DNA from: Candidatus Binatus sp.
GTDB taxonomy: Bacteria > Desulfobacterota > Binatia > Binatales > Binataceae
Length of the DNA: 64,000 nucleotides
Assembly: GCF_030646925.1 (NCBI RefSeq)
Contig: NZ_JAUSKL010000122.1
Location: forward strand, 65,365 to 129,364
Direction: 5' to 3'
A model generated the notes under the pieces. That model saw only the letters and a list, made by a program, of their open reading frames with translations, made no database searches and was not told the origin of the DNA. Both the position numbers and the translations under genes were made by a program. Below are positions 18,504 through 27,090 of the stretch, piece by piece. Numbering within the stretch: the stretch's first letter is position 1; every line of letters begins with the position of its first letter.

Positions 18504-20036
18504 GTGATCCTGATTCTTGATTTCGGCAGTCAATACACGCAGCTAATCGCGCGGCGAGTGCGCGAGGCCAACGTGTATTGCGAGATCCATCCGTTCAATC
18601 TCGCGCCCGACAAAATCCGCGAGATGAATCCGCGCGGAATTATTCTTTCCGGCGGCCCTGCGAGCCTGTACGAGGAAAACGCGCCCGATATCAGCGACGA
18701 GGTCCTCAACCTCGGATGCCCCGTGCTCGGAATCTGCTACGGCCTGTACGTAATTGCGCAGCATCTCGGCGCCGCGAGCGTCGGTTCGCGCGCGGGCGAG
18801 TACGGCCCCGCGACGTTGACGATCGACGGCGACGACATCCTGTTCGATGGCCTGGCCGGCCGCGAGCATCGCGTCTGGATGAGTCACGGCGATCGCGTCG
18901 AGGCGCTGCCCGCGATGCTCACCGCGATCGCCCACAGCGGAAATTCGCCGTACGCCGCCTTCAAAACGCGCGACGGCCGAATCCGCGGCATCCAGTTTCA
19001 TCCTGAAGTAGTTCACACTCCCTGCGGCGCGCAGGTGCTGCGCAATTTCGTGCTCAGGATTTGCGGGGAGCGGGGTGACTGGACGATGGCGAACTTCGTC
19101 GAGACCAAGCTCGCCGAGATTCGCGCGCAGGTTGGCCCGACCGACAAGGTTCTGATGGGACTTTCCGGCGGCGTCGATTCGTCGGTTGCCGCCGCACTGA
19201 TTCATCGCGCGATCGGCTCCCGCCTCGAGTGTGTGTTCGTCGATACGGGATTGCTCCGCGCGGGCGAGCGCGATCGGATGGAGCACGTCTTCGCCGGCCA
19301 GCTCGGTCTCGAGCTCAAGATCGTCGATGCGTCCGAAATTTTTCTCACGCGCCTCGCGGGCGTGCTCGATCCCGAGCAGAAGCGACGCATCATCGGCCAT
19401 ACCTTTATCGATGTGTTCGAGGAAGAAGCGCAGTCGCTCGGCGACGCGAAATTTTTAGGCCAGGGCACGCTCTATCCCGACGTGATCGAGTCGGTGTCGT
19501 TCAAAGGTCCGTCGGCAGTCATCAAGAGCCATCACAACGTCGGCGGATTGCCGGAGCGGATGCGCCTTCAGTTGGTGGAGCCGCTCCGGGAGCTTTTCAA
19601 GGACGAAGTGCGCGAGGCTGGCCGCAGCATGGGCCTGTCAGCGGAGGTCGTCGATCGCGAGCCCTTCCCCGGGCCGGGACTAGCGGTGCGAATCGTCGGC
19701 GAGGTCACGTGCGATCGCCTCGACTTGTTGCGTCGCGCCGACGCGATCGTGATGGAAGAAACTGCGGCGGCTGGCTTCGGCCCGAGGATCTGGCAATCGT
19801 TCGCAGTGCTGCTGCCGCTCAAGACGGTCGGCGTGATGGGTGACGGCCGCAGCTACGAAAGCGTAATCGCGATTCGCGTCGTCGAGTCGCAGGATGGCAT
19901 GACGGCTGACTGGGCGCGCCTCGATCCGTTGTTTCTGGCGCGCGTGTCGAGCCGCATCACCAACGAAGTGAAGGGCGTCAATCGCGTCGTTTACGACATC
20001 ACGTCCAAGCCGCCCGCGACTATCGAGTGGGAGTGA
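18504..20036 (+). CDS. guaA: GMP synthase (glutamine-hydrolysing)
   Basis: It converts XMP to GMP using glutamine and ATP. The N-terminal class-I amidotransferase domain (1-190) has DFGSQYTQLIARRVRE, the catalytic Cys in GICYG and the His-Glu pair in QFHPEV. The usual Met-Gln after GICYG reads Leu-Tyr, a small deviation. The ATP-pyrophosphatase domain has GLSGGVDSSVAA, and the C-terminal dimerisation domain has FPGPGLAVRI and ends in KPPATIEWE. The length of 510 residues is normal. The start is GTG at 18504, since no ATG precedes the first strand. It complements the purine cluster near 39-46 kb. guaB is not in the window. Confidence 0.96.
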   Translation: MILILDFGSQYTQLIARRVREANVYCEIHPFNLAPDKIREMNPRGIILSGGPASLYEENAPDISDEVLNLGCPVLGICYGLYVIAQHLGAASVGSRAGEYGPATLTIDGDDILFDGLAGREHRVWMSHGDRVEALPAMLTAIAHSGNSPYAAFKTRDGRIRGIQFHPEVVHTPCGAQVLRNFVLRICGERGDWTMANFVETKLAEIRAQVGPTDKVLMGLSGGVDSSVAAALIHRAIGSRLECVFVDTGLLRAGERDRMEHVFAGQLGLELKIVDASEIFLTRLAGVLDPEQKRRIIGHTFIDVFEEEAQSLGDAKFLGQGTLYPDVIESVSFKGPSAVIKSHHNVGGLPERMRLQLVEPLRELFKDEVREAGRSMGLSAEVVDREPFPGPGLAVRIVGEVTCDRLDLLRRADAIVMEETAAAGFGPRIWQSFAVLLPLKTVGVMGDGRSYESVIAIRVVESQDGMTADWARLDPLFLARVSSRITNEVKGVNRVVYDITSKPPATIEWE

Positions 20037-20060
20037 CATCGTGCGATTGGTAACGTCATC

Positions 20061-21506
20061 GTGAAGGTCCGCACCCGCTTCGCGCCGAGCCCGACCGGCT
20101 CGCTGCACATCGGCAACGTCCGCTCGGGGCTGTTTGCGTGGCTCTTTGCGCGCCACAACGGCGGCGCATTCATCCTGCGAATCGACGACACCGATCGCGA
20201 GCGCTCGAGCAAGGAATCGCTCGAGGAACAACTCGGCGATTTGCGATGGCTCGGGATGGATTGGGACGAAGGTCCACCCGATCCCGCGTACTTTCAGACC
20301 AATCGCGTCGAGCGTCATCGCACGGCCGCGCTCACTTTGCTGCTCGAGCAAAAGGCCTATCCGTGCTATTGCAGCGCCGAAGAATTGGACGCGAAACGCA
20401 AGCAGGCTGAGCGCGAACGCCGCCGCCCGGTGTACGATCGCAAATGCCGCAACCTCGACTTTTCGCCAGACCTTGCGCTGCCCGAAAAAGCGGCCGGCCG
20501 CAACTACACGATTCGCTTCAAGGCGCCGCTCGACGGCGAGACCGTGCTCGACGATCTCGTGAAGGGCCGCATGGTTTTTCAGAACGCCGATCTCGACGAC
20601 TGGATCATCATCCGCTCGGATGGCTCGCCGATTTACAACTTCGCGAGCGTGCTCGACGACGCCGACTTATCCATCACGCACATCGTGCGCGGCGACGATC
20701 ACGTGCCGAACACGCCGCGGCAGATTCAGATGTTCGAGGCGCTCGGCTTCGCGCCGCCTGCGTTCGCGCATATGCCGCAGGTGCTCGGTCCCGACGGCTC
20801 GCCGCTCTCGAAGCGTCACGGCGCGACGTCGGTGATCGCGTATCGCGAGGGCGGGTATTTTCCCGAGGCGATGCTCAATTATCTCGCGCGGCTTGGCTGG
20901 TCGCATGGCGATCAGGAAATTTTCTCGAAGGATGAACTGGTCCAGTTTTTCAGTTTCGCCGAATGCGGCAAGTCGGCCGGCATTTTTAACGCCGAAAAAT
21001 TGTTGTGGCTGAATTTCCACTATCTTAAGCAGCGGCCGATACCGCAGTTGGCGCGCGAGGTCAAGCCGTTCATCGAAAAGCGCGGATGGCCGATTCCGGG
21101 TGATGACGCGTGGCTCGAAAAGATGGTCTCGACGCTGCACGAGCGCGCCAAGACGCTCGATGAACTCGCCGAGTTCGCGGTCTTCTATCTGAAGGATGAC
21201 ATCGCGATTGATGCGAAGGCTGCCGCGAAATTTCTGAAACCCGAGATCGCCGAACCACTGCGCGCGTTGGCGTCCGAGATCGGTTCGATCGACGGCGAAT
21301 TCACGGCGCCGGCGGTGCAGCAGGTCTTCGAGCGGGTTCTCGCGAAGTACAATTTGAAGCTCGGACAACTGGCGCAGCCGGTGCGCGTCGCGATCACCGG
21401 AGGCACCGTCAGTCCGGGCATCTATGAAGTGATCGAGGTGCTCGGCAAGGAGCGCACCGTCAAGCGTCTCGCCAGCGCCGTGGAACGCATCAAAAAGGGC
21501 ACTTGA
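20061..21506 (+). CDS. gltX: Glutamyl-tRNA synthetase
   Basis: Class-I aminoacyl-tRNA synthetase charging tRNA-Glu. The N-terminal signature is RFAPSPTGSLHIGN, the HIGH motif reading HIGN. The KMSKS equivalent is PLSKRHG, preceded by GPDGS. The GRMVFQNADLDDWIIIRSDG and YNFASVLDDADLSITHIVRG segments are conserved, and an alpha-helical anticodon-binding domain forms the C-terminus. The length of 481 residues is typical. The GTG start lies 24 bp after the guaA stop. Whether it also charges tRNA-Gln (non-discriminating) cannot be settled without the presence or absence of gatCAB and glnS in the genome. Confidence 0.95.
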   Translation: MKVRTRFAPSPTGSLHIGNVRSGLFAWLFARHNGGAFILRIDDTDRERSSKESLEEQLGDLRWLGMDWDEGPPDPAYFQTNRVERHRTAALTLLLEQKAYPCYCSAEELDAKRKQAERERRRPVYDRKCRNLDFSPDLALPEKAAGRNYTIRFKAPLDGETVLDDLVKGRMVFQNADLDDWIIIRSDGSPIYNFASVLDDADLSITHIVRGDDHVPNTPRQIQMFEALGFAPPAFAHMPQVLGPDGSPLSKRHGATSVIAYREGGYFPEAMLNYLARLGWSHGDQEIFSKDELVQFFSFAECGKSAGIFNAEKLLWLNFHYLKQRPIPQLAREVKPFIEKRGWPIPGDDAWLEKMVSTLHERAKTLDELAEFAVFYLKDDIAIDAKAAAKFLKPEIAEPLRALASEIGSIDGEFTAPAVQQVFERVLAKYNLKLGQLAQPVRVAITGGTVSPGIYEVIEVLGKERTVKRLASAVERIKKGT

Positions 21507-21521
21507 AGTTCCGCGGCCAGA

Positions 21522-22034
21522 TCATTTCGACGCCGGCATCACGATGATCTGTCCGTTCATCTCCGGCTGATGCATCGCGCAGTAGAAATTGAAAATCCCA
21601 TCCCTATGGAACGTGAACGTGTACGACGTCTTCGAGAGCGGCGGCAGCTTCAGGTGCATCAGGACCCTTGAATTCGGATCGGCGAGCATCAAATCGTGCT
21701 CGTCGTCGGATTGCAGATTCCAGAAAGTCAGTATCGTCGGCACGTCGCGCTGAATCGCGATTAACGTCGGCGAGAACGCATAAACCTCGCCGAATTTTGC
21801 GACCGTCTCTTTCGGGCCGGTCTCCTTGATTGCGACCGCTTCGGTCATCACGATCACCTCGGCTTCCGCCTTGCCGGTTTTCGCGACTGAGACGATCTTC
21901 GACGCCGCCGCATCCGGCAAGTAGTAGTGCTTGTCGTCGACGGGCGCCGCCGCCGATGCGATCGCGACGAGCCGTGTCATCGTCAGCATCGCCATCACGC
22001 GCCACAAAAGTTTCAGTTTTGCTCGATTCAGCAC
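21522..22034 (-). CDS. Exported cupredoxin-like protein
   Basis: A 170-residue protein with a basic N-terminus and hydrophobic segment (about residues 8-30), consistent with a signal peptide or anchor, then a small beta domain. Type-1 copper-like ligands can be read: a His in DDEHDLML (about residue 113) and C-x2-H-x3-M in FYCAMHQPEMNG near the C-terminus, as in plastocyanin or azurin folds. The segment YTFTFHRDGIFNFYC is typical of cupredoxins. It may carry electrons or bind copper in the periplasm; the partner is unknown. It diverges from clpP with a 43-bp gap. There is no sign of a fused oxidase domain. Confidence 0.7.
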   Translation of the reverse strand: MLNRAKLKLLWRVMAMLTMTRLVAIASAAAPVDDKHYYLPDAAASKIVSVAKTGKAEAEVIVMTEAVAIKETGPKETVAKFGEVYAFSPTLIAIQRDVPTILTFWNLQSDDEHDLMLADPNSRVLMHLKLPPLSKTSYTFTFHRDGIFNFYCAMHQPEMNGQIIVMPASK

Positions 22035-22077
22035 CTACGCCCTCGACCAGAACGCCGCCAAATAGTATCCTTATCAT

Positions 22078-22680
22078 ATGAGTGTTCTTGTTCCTTACGT
22101 TGTCGAGCAGACGGGCCGAGGCGAGCGGTCGTACGATATCTATTCGCGGCTGCTGAAGGATCGAATCGTCTTCATGGGCGGGACCGTCACCGACGATCTT
22201 GCTAACATCGTCACCGCGCAACTGCTGTTCCTCGAATCCGAGGATCCCGAGCGCGAAATCAATATGTACATCAATTCTCCCGGCGGTTCGGTAACGGCGG
22301 GCCTCGCGATTTACGACACCATGCAATTCGTGAAGCCGCCGGTGTCGACGCTATGCGTCGGGCAGGCCTCCAGCATGGGTGCGACGTTGCTCGCGGCGGG
22401 CGCCAAGGGCCGCCGCTACGCACTTCCGCATGCGCGCATTTTGATTCATCAAGTGTCGGGCGGATTCGAGGGACAGGCGTCCGATATCGAGATTCACGCG
22501 CGCGAGGCGCTCCGGCTGCGCGAAATTTTGAACGGAATCCTGTCGCGCCACACCGGCCAGAACATCAAGAAGGTCGAGAAGGACACCGATCGCGACAACT
22601 TCATGTCGGCGGCGCAGGCGGTCGAGTACGGCCTCATCGACGAAGTGATCTCGGGACGCCCGGTCAAATCGTCGCTCTAG
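22078..22680 (+). CDS. clpP: ATP-dependent Clp protease proteolytic subunit
   Basis: Serine peptidase forming the tetradecameric barrel used by ClpX or ClpA. The catalytic triad can be placed: Ser99 in GQASSMGA, His124 in RILIHQ, Asp173 in DTDRDNF. The N-terminal axial loop and the [15 protein letters not shown] strand are standard, and the length of 200 residues is typical. No tig or clpX neighbour is visible, which is unusual because tig-clpP-clpX is common. Transcription probably ends at the strong hairpin just downstream. Confidence 0.97.
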   Translation: MSVLVPYVVEQTGRGERSYDIYSRLLKDRIVFMGGTVTDDLANIVTAQLLFLESEDPEREINMYINSPGGSVTAGLAIYDTMQFVKPPVSTLCVGQASSMGATLLAAGAKGRRYALPHARILIHQVSGGFEGQASDIEIHAREALRLREILNGILSRHTGQNIKKVEKDTDRDNFMSAAQAVEYGLIDEVISGRPVKSSL

Positions 22681-22718
22681 CAAACGCGCAGAACTCGCAA
22701 CTCTCAGGATGTGAATCA

Positions 22719-22747
22719 GGGCGGGCAATCGATGCCCGCCCTTTTTT
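22719..22747 (+). terminator. Rho-independent terminator after clpP
   Basis: A perfect 9-bp GC-rich stem (GGGCGGGCA / TGCCCGCCC) with a 5-nt loop is followed by six T residues. It lies between clpP and a convergent gene, so it may work mainly for clpP. Confidence 0.85.
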
Positions 22748-22760
22748 CGTGCTGCAGGAA

Positions 22761-23753
22761 TCAATTGATCGCGCCGAGCACGCGGCGATAGAGATAGAAC
22801 CACAGCGTCAGCATCAGCGTGCCGAATCCCACCGCGAATGGATACGCGATAGTCGGCGCATCCATCACCATCGGCAGCAACGCGACCGCCAGCGCGGGCG
22901 GAACGTGCACTCGTGTCGCGCGCAATACCACGATTCCGCAAATCATGGCGCTCGCGGCGGTCAGCGGAGTCGCTCCAAAGAAATGCCAGAACGCAAAGCC
23001 GCCTGCCGAAGCGAGGAAAGCCGCGACCGGCAGCCTGAATGGCTTGTCAGCCCACGCGCACGACGCCTCGTGCGCGAACATTTCGTAAGCCATCACCACC
23101 AACGGCGGAAACAGGATGAAGCGAAGCCCCGTGATGCGGACGACGCAGGCCGCGAGCGCGACGAACGTGAGCAGAGCTATCAGCCACGCGATTCCAGTCG
23201 GGTTCGCGTCGGGTTGGGGCTCGCGCGAGACGTCATCGCTCGGACTGGCGTGATATCGCCGCCAGCCGATCGACATCAGCGCGAGCAACGTCGTCCCGAA
23301 CAGAATCCCGGGCGGATACATCCAGCTTTTGATTCCGAGCACCAGCGGCAGGAGGCCGGCCGAAATCGCGGGCGCGACCGGCGAGCGCATCGCGAGAATA
23401 ATGGCCAGCGCGCCGATCACGGTGATCATCACCGACGCGACGCCGTAAGGCATGGCGCGCGTCACGACGACACCGAGGATCGCGGTGATGACCGGCGTCA
23501 GCGCGAGATACGTCGGCGAATTGCTCCAGCGTCCGCGCGGGCGGCCGAAGACGTCGTAGGAAAGCGCGCCGAGTTCGGGAAACATGATGAAGTAAATTCC
23601 GGTGGCGGTGGCCGTCGCGGCAATCGCAGCGATGTAAATCGTCGCGATCGCGTCGGCCGCGATACGCGCGCCGCCGGAAAGTCCCGCCTCGCGATCCGGT
23701 TCGAGTTCATACCATCCGCGTTGATACGAGTCGCTGTCTGGCGCGCCAATCAT
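22761..23753 (-). CDS. HPP-like polytopic membrane protein
   Basis: A 330-residue integral membrane protein with about ten hydrophobic segments, apparently two similar halves joined by a hydrophilic linker (around residues 180-200). The segment HVPPALAVALLPMVMDAP resembles the HPP-family membrane domain (PF04982 type), whose members include nitrite transporters. The family link rests on this motif and topology only, so the substrate is unknown. It is convergent with clpP and divergent from the winged-helix/nucleotidyltransferase pair. Confidence 0.55.
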   Translation of the reverse strand: MIGAPDSDSYQRGWYELEPDREAGLSGGARIAADAIATIYIAAIAATATATGIYFIMFPELGALSYDVFGRPRGRWSNSPTYLALTPVITAILGVVVTRAMPYGVASVMITVIGALAIILAMRSPVAPAISAGLLPLVLGIKSWMYPPGILFGTTLLALMSIGWRRYHASPSDDVSREPQPDANPTGIAWLIALLTFVALAACVVRITGLRFILFPPLVVMAYEMFAHEASCAWADKPFRLPVAAFLASAGGFAFWHFFGATPLTAASAMICGIVVLRATRVHVPPALAVALLPMVMDAPTIAYPFAVGFGTLMLTLWFYLYRRVLGAIN

Positions 23754-23920
23754 CGCGGCGATATTAGCAGGGTGCGGAAAAAAATCCGCAGTCGGTTTCC
23801 AATTCCGATCTAACGTGGAACTGGCTGTTCCGGTTCCTCCGGCCGAAGGGTCGATACAAGGCGGCGTTGGCTCTACAGCTCAGGGGCGCGACGGCCAAGG
23901 CTTGCCGGGTTGCTTCCGGG

Positions 23921-23953
23921 TATTCGCTATTCTAGAATCGCGAATAGCGAATA
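23921..23953. promoter_or_regulatory. Palindromic operator-like site upstream of the HTH/nucleotidyltransferase pair
   Basis: TATTCGCTATTC (23921-23932) is repeated exactly in inverted orientation as GAATAGCGAATA (23942-23953), with a 9-bp spacer. It ends only 9 bp before the ATG of the winged-helix gene, so a bound protein would cover the promoter or start region. The site is AT-rich in a GC-rich chromosome. In RNA it could also form a stem that hides the start. Autoregulation by the downstream protein is inferred. Confidence 0.65.
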
Positions 23954-23962
23954 GAACGCTCA

Positions 23963-24484
23963 ATGAAGCGCATGACACTGAAGCCTCAAGATATTGTGGT
24001 CCTGTTGAAGCTCCTCAAGACCGGGGACAAGCGGCCCACCTATGCCCAATTGGCCGTTGATCTTTACATGAGCCCATCCGAGGTGCACGCTTCAATTCAC
24101 CGCGCTCGCGCGGCGCGGCTGATTCACGGACCCGAACTTGGCAACCGCGTAAACGCTAAAGCGCTCGAGGAATTTATCGTCCATGGGATCAGGTACGCTT
24201 TTCCTCCCCAGAAAGGAGGCATGACTCGTGGCATTCCCACCGCTTCTGCGGCCGAGCCGCTTAATCGCAAAATGACGCAGGAAGAGCCCGTTCCGGTTTG
24301 GCCGTTCGAGCAAGGTTCCAGGCGCGGCTACGCGTTCCTGCCACTTTACAAAAGAGTTCCTCAAGCGGCGCTGAAGGACCCGGAACTTTACCAGCTTCTC
24401 GCGCTGGTCGACGCCCTGCGCGACGGGAGTGCGAGGGAGCGCGCACTGGCGAAACACGAACTCTCCGTTCGGCTCAAGAATTGA
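23963..24484 (+). CDS. Winged-helix DNA-binding protein (putative antitoxin/regulator of the pair)
   Basis: A 173-residue soluble protein. Residues 6-75 look like a winged helix-turn-helix: LKPQDIVVLLKL, then TYAQLAVDLYMSPSEVH as the HTH, then a basic ASIHRARAARLI helix and a wing. The C-terminal half (about 100-173) is Pro-rich, then helical and charged (DGSARERALAKHELSVRL), and might bind the partner. An ATG at 23972 is an alternative start; no clear ribosome-binding site precedes either, partly because the palindrome is so close. Its stop overlaps the next start (TTGA), so the two genes are translationally coupled. I do not recognise a named family beyond a MarR-like winged helix. Confidence 0.7.
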   Translation: MKRMTLKPQDIVVLLKLLKTGDKRPTYAQLAVDLYMSPSEVHASIHRARAARLIHGPELGNRVNAKALEEFIVHGIRYAFPPQKGGMTRGIPTASAAEPLNRKMTQEEPVPVWPFEQGSRRGYAFLPLYKRVPQAALKDPELYQLLALVDALRDGSARERALAKHELSVRLKN

Positions 24485-25185
24485 GCCTCCAATCGAATAG
24501 GCAACTTCTGGCCGCAATGGCGGCTAAGCTGAAGCCATTGCTGCCGGAGATCGTGTTCCTTGGTGGTTGCACGACCGGGCTCCTGATTACCGACCCCGGC
24601 GCCTCTCCGGTGCGAGCAACAGATGATGTCGATGTCATCGTGGAAGTTGCGTCCTACGCCGAGTATTCGCGCTTTTCGAAGAGACTTCGCAGCCTCGGCT
24701 TTTCCGAAGACTCGTCAGAAGGTGCTCCGATCTGCCGATGGCTGATCGACCACATGAAGCTCGATGTCATGCCGACCGACGAGCGAATCCTTGGCTTCTC
24801 GAACCGCTGGTACAAACCCGCAATCGAAACTGCCAACCTCATCCCGCTCGACGGATTCGAGCTAAGGGTTGTGACCGCTCCGTACTTTATAGCGACGAAG
24901 CTGGGAGCTTTTCGCGGCCGAGGTAAGGGAGATTTCTATGCGAGCAGCGACCTTGAAGACATCACAACGGTGCTCGATGGTCGCCCGACGGTTGTCGAGG
25001 AAGTCGCCGATTCCTCGGCGGCGCTCCGGCGCTACATCGGCAGAGAAATCGGCATGCTTGTCGATAACCCTGAATTCCTAAACGCCCTGCCCGGACATCT
25101 CGCCGGTGACCCGATCAGCCAGGCGCGAATTCCGATGATCCTTGGAATTCTGCGGTCACTCCACGGCGGCTTCAAGGCGCGCTGA
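24481..25185 (+). CDS. Nucleotidyltransferase-like protein (AbiEii/MenT-like toxin candidate)
   Basis: A 234-residue protein with the pol-beta-type nucleotidyltransferase signature. LGGCTTGLL at residues 27-35 is the G-G loop and RATDDVDVIVEV (45-56) supplies the Asp-x-Asp pair (Asp49, Asp51). A third acidic residue is available in MKLDVMP (Asp95). The DLEDITTVLDGRP segment and a helical C-terminus resemble the nucleotidyltransferase/DUF1814 group that includes AbiEii and MenA-type toxins. The start is a TTG overlapping the upstream stop by 4 bp; a downstream ATG (24517) would delete little of the fold. Acting as a toxin that modifies tRNA is inference from family and gene pairing, not shown by the sequence. 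Confidence 0.7.
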   Translation: MSLQSNRQLLAAMAAKLKPLLPEIVFLGGCTTGLLITDPGASPVRATDDVDVIVEVASYAEYSRFSKRLRSLGFSEDSSEGAPICRWLIDHMKLDVMPTDERILGFSNRWYKPAIETANLIPLDGFELRVVTAPYFIATKLGAFRGRGKGDFYASSDLEDITTVLDGRPTVVEEVADSSAALRRYIGREIGMLVDNPEFLNALPGHLAGDPISQARIPMILGILRSLHGGFKAR

Positions 25186-25258
25186 AGCGAATTCAAAAAG
25201 TTCAATCATTGGTTGCGCGAGATATGCGTGAACCCAGGTAGCATGCTCGCGCCTGGCC

Positions 25259-27025
25259 TTAGAGCAACGGGCCGTCGGTACCGAGCATCGCGCGGCGAAT
25301 CAATTTGATCGGGATCGCACCCTGCTTGAGAAAATCGTCGTGGAATTTGCCGAGGTCGAATGCCGCTCCTTGCTGGCGCCGCACGTCTTCGCGCAATTTC
25401 AAAATCATCAGCTTGCCAAGCTGATACCGCAGATAGCCCGGATCGTCGGTGCCGCGCAGCGCCTCGACCATCGCGTTGTGCGGCGTCTGATAGGCATTGG
25501 TCTCGAAAAACTTCGCGGCCTCGTCCACCGTCATCCCGCGCGTGTGCATCCGGATTCCCGCGAGGTAGCGGCACGCGCGCATCAGCGCCATCTGCAATTG
25601 CGCGAGCCGATATTTCGGGTCGCCGCGATGCAGCCCTTCGTCGAGCATCATCTGCTCGCAGTATAGCGCCCATCCTTCGGCGTTCGCGCCCGAATGATAA
25701 ATCCGCCTTACCTGATCCGGCAGCAGCCGGTTGTTCAAGAACTGCACGTAGTGGCCGGGATAAACCTCGTGCACCGACGTATCTGAAATCGCGGGGCGCG
25801 CATAGAACGCGAGCAGTTGCGCCTTCTTCTCCGCGCTCCACGACGGCTCCGGCAACGTGACATAGAAAAAAGCTTCGGTGGATTTTTCGAACGGCCCCGG
25901 CGTGTCCATCGAGGCGAACGTAGTCGCGCGCATGTACGGTGGTGTTTCACGAACCAGCGGCAACACGTCGGAGGGAATCGCCGCGAGATGATGCTCGAGC
26001 ACGTAGCGGCGAAGATCTTCGAGCCCAGATGCGACCGCGGGCAGGACTTCCGCGCTATCAGGATGCTCGCGAGCCAGCGCCTTCATCACGTCGGCGGGCG
26101 CGCGGCCCGGCTCGATCGCGGCGGCCGTCTTGACGAACTCGGCTTGCAGGCGCGCGAGTTCATTCACGCCAACTGTCTCGAGTTGCTCGAGCGGCAAATC
26201 GACCATGTCGGCGTCCGCGAGCATCCGGCGGTACGCGTCAGCGCCGATCGCGTATTTGCCCGAAGCGTGCGGCGTCAGATCGTGCTCGAGCCATCGCGAG
26301 TAGTCTTCGATCGCCGCGATCAGATTTGCGTTCGCGCGGGCGAAGTTCGACTTGTCTGGACCGTCTGGCAATTTCGCGAATGCGAGCGGCACGTCGCTCC
26401 GAAAAAATGCGATCGTCGCCGCCATCTGCTGCAGCGTGATCTCGATCGCGACCTTCGGCGTCGCAGTCGGCTTCAGATTGATTCGCGCCGCTTCGAGATT
26501 TTTGAGCGCGGCGATTTCGCGCGCCGCCACCGAATGCATCCTCGATGGCAGCGGCGCAAAGTCGCGCTTTATCAGCGCGTTGATCGCCGACGTTGGAAGA
26601 TAACCGCCCGGATCGCGCTCATAGGTGCGAATTTGCTCGTTCCACAGCAGTTCTCCATCCAGATGAGCGAGCAGCCATTCGCGATCGGCCTCGTCCGCCG
26701 CAGCCAGCGCGTGCGGATCGTCGCCGCCGAAAATCCTGATCCACTCGTGTGCGTGATCGATTACGGCGGTTGCGCCCGCCCTGGACAAATCGTTAACGCG
26801 ATCGTCGAAGCGATGATCGCCAAGCGCCGTCGCGCGCTCCGGATAAAGCCGCAGTTCAGCTTCGATGAACTCCGCAGTCTCTTGATGGAAGCGAGCGGCG
26901 GAGTTCGATACCGCCGAGTCGGCGCTCGATCGCGAAGAACTAGACGCGAGCAGAACGATGCAGGCAATCAGGCCCGCGCAGCAAGCGGTGGCGGCTCGGA
27001 TGTGAACCGCTTTCAATCGATTCAT
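25259..27025 (-). CDS. DUF885 family exported metallopeptidase-like protein
   Basis: A 588-residue protein of the DUF885 family. The N-terminus has a hydrophobic segment (CCAGLIACIVLLASS) consistent with a signal peptide, possibly lipoprotein-like because of the cysteines. The zinc-type motif is HEVYPGH (in SVHEVYPGHYVQF), followed by a downstream acidic helix NAEGWALYCEQMM whose Glu may be the third ligand. DUF885 proteins resemble thermolysin-like/M32-like helical peptidases; the substrate is unknown. The ATG at 27025 was taken because the 47-residue upstream extension has no signal-like character. It is convergent with the nucleotidyltransferase gene and divergent from the RMD1 gene. Confidence 0.85.
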   Translation of the reverse strand: MNRLKAVHIRAATACCAGLIACIVLLASSSSRSSADSAVSNSAARFHQETAEFIEAELRLYPERATALGDHRFDDRVNDLSRAGATAVIDHAHEWIRIFGGDDPHALAAADEADREWLLAHLDGELLWNEQIRTYERDPGGYLPTSAINALIKRDFAPLPSRMHSVAAREIAALKNLEAARINLKPTATPKVAIEITLQQMAATIAFFRSDVPLAFAKLPDGPDKSNFARANANLIAAIEDYSRWLEHDLTPHASGKYAIGADAYRRMLADADMVDLPLEQLETVGVNELARLQAEFVKTAAAIEPGRAPADVMKALAREHPDSAEVLPAVASGLEDLRRYVLEHHLAAIPSDVLPLVRETPPYMRATTFASMDTPGPFEKSTEAFFYVTLPEPSWSAEKKAQLLAFYARPAISDTSVHEVYPGHYVQFLNNRLLPDQVRRIYHSGANAEGWALYCEQMMLDEGLHRGDPKYRLAQLQMALMRACRYLAGIRMHTRGMTVDEAAKFFETNAYQTPHNAMVEALRGTDDPGYLRYQLGKLMILKLREDVRRQQGAAFDLGKFHDDFLKQGAIPIKLIRRAMLGTDGPLL

Positions 27026-27090
27026 GGGGCTGAGACTATTGCCCGATAGCTGGTTGACTGTCGAGAGATGGCGCATCGGATCGTCGCAAT

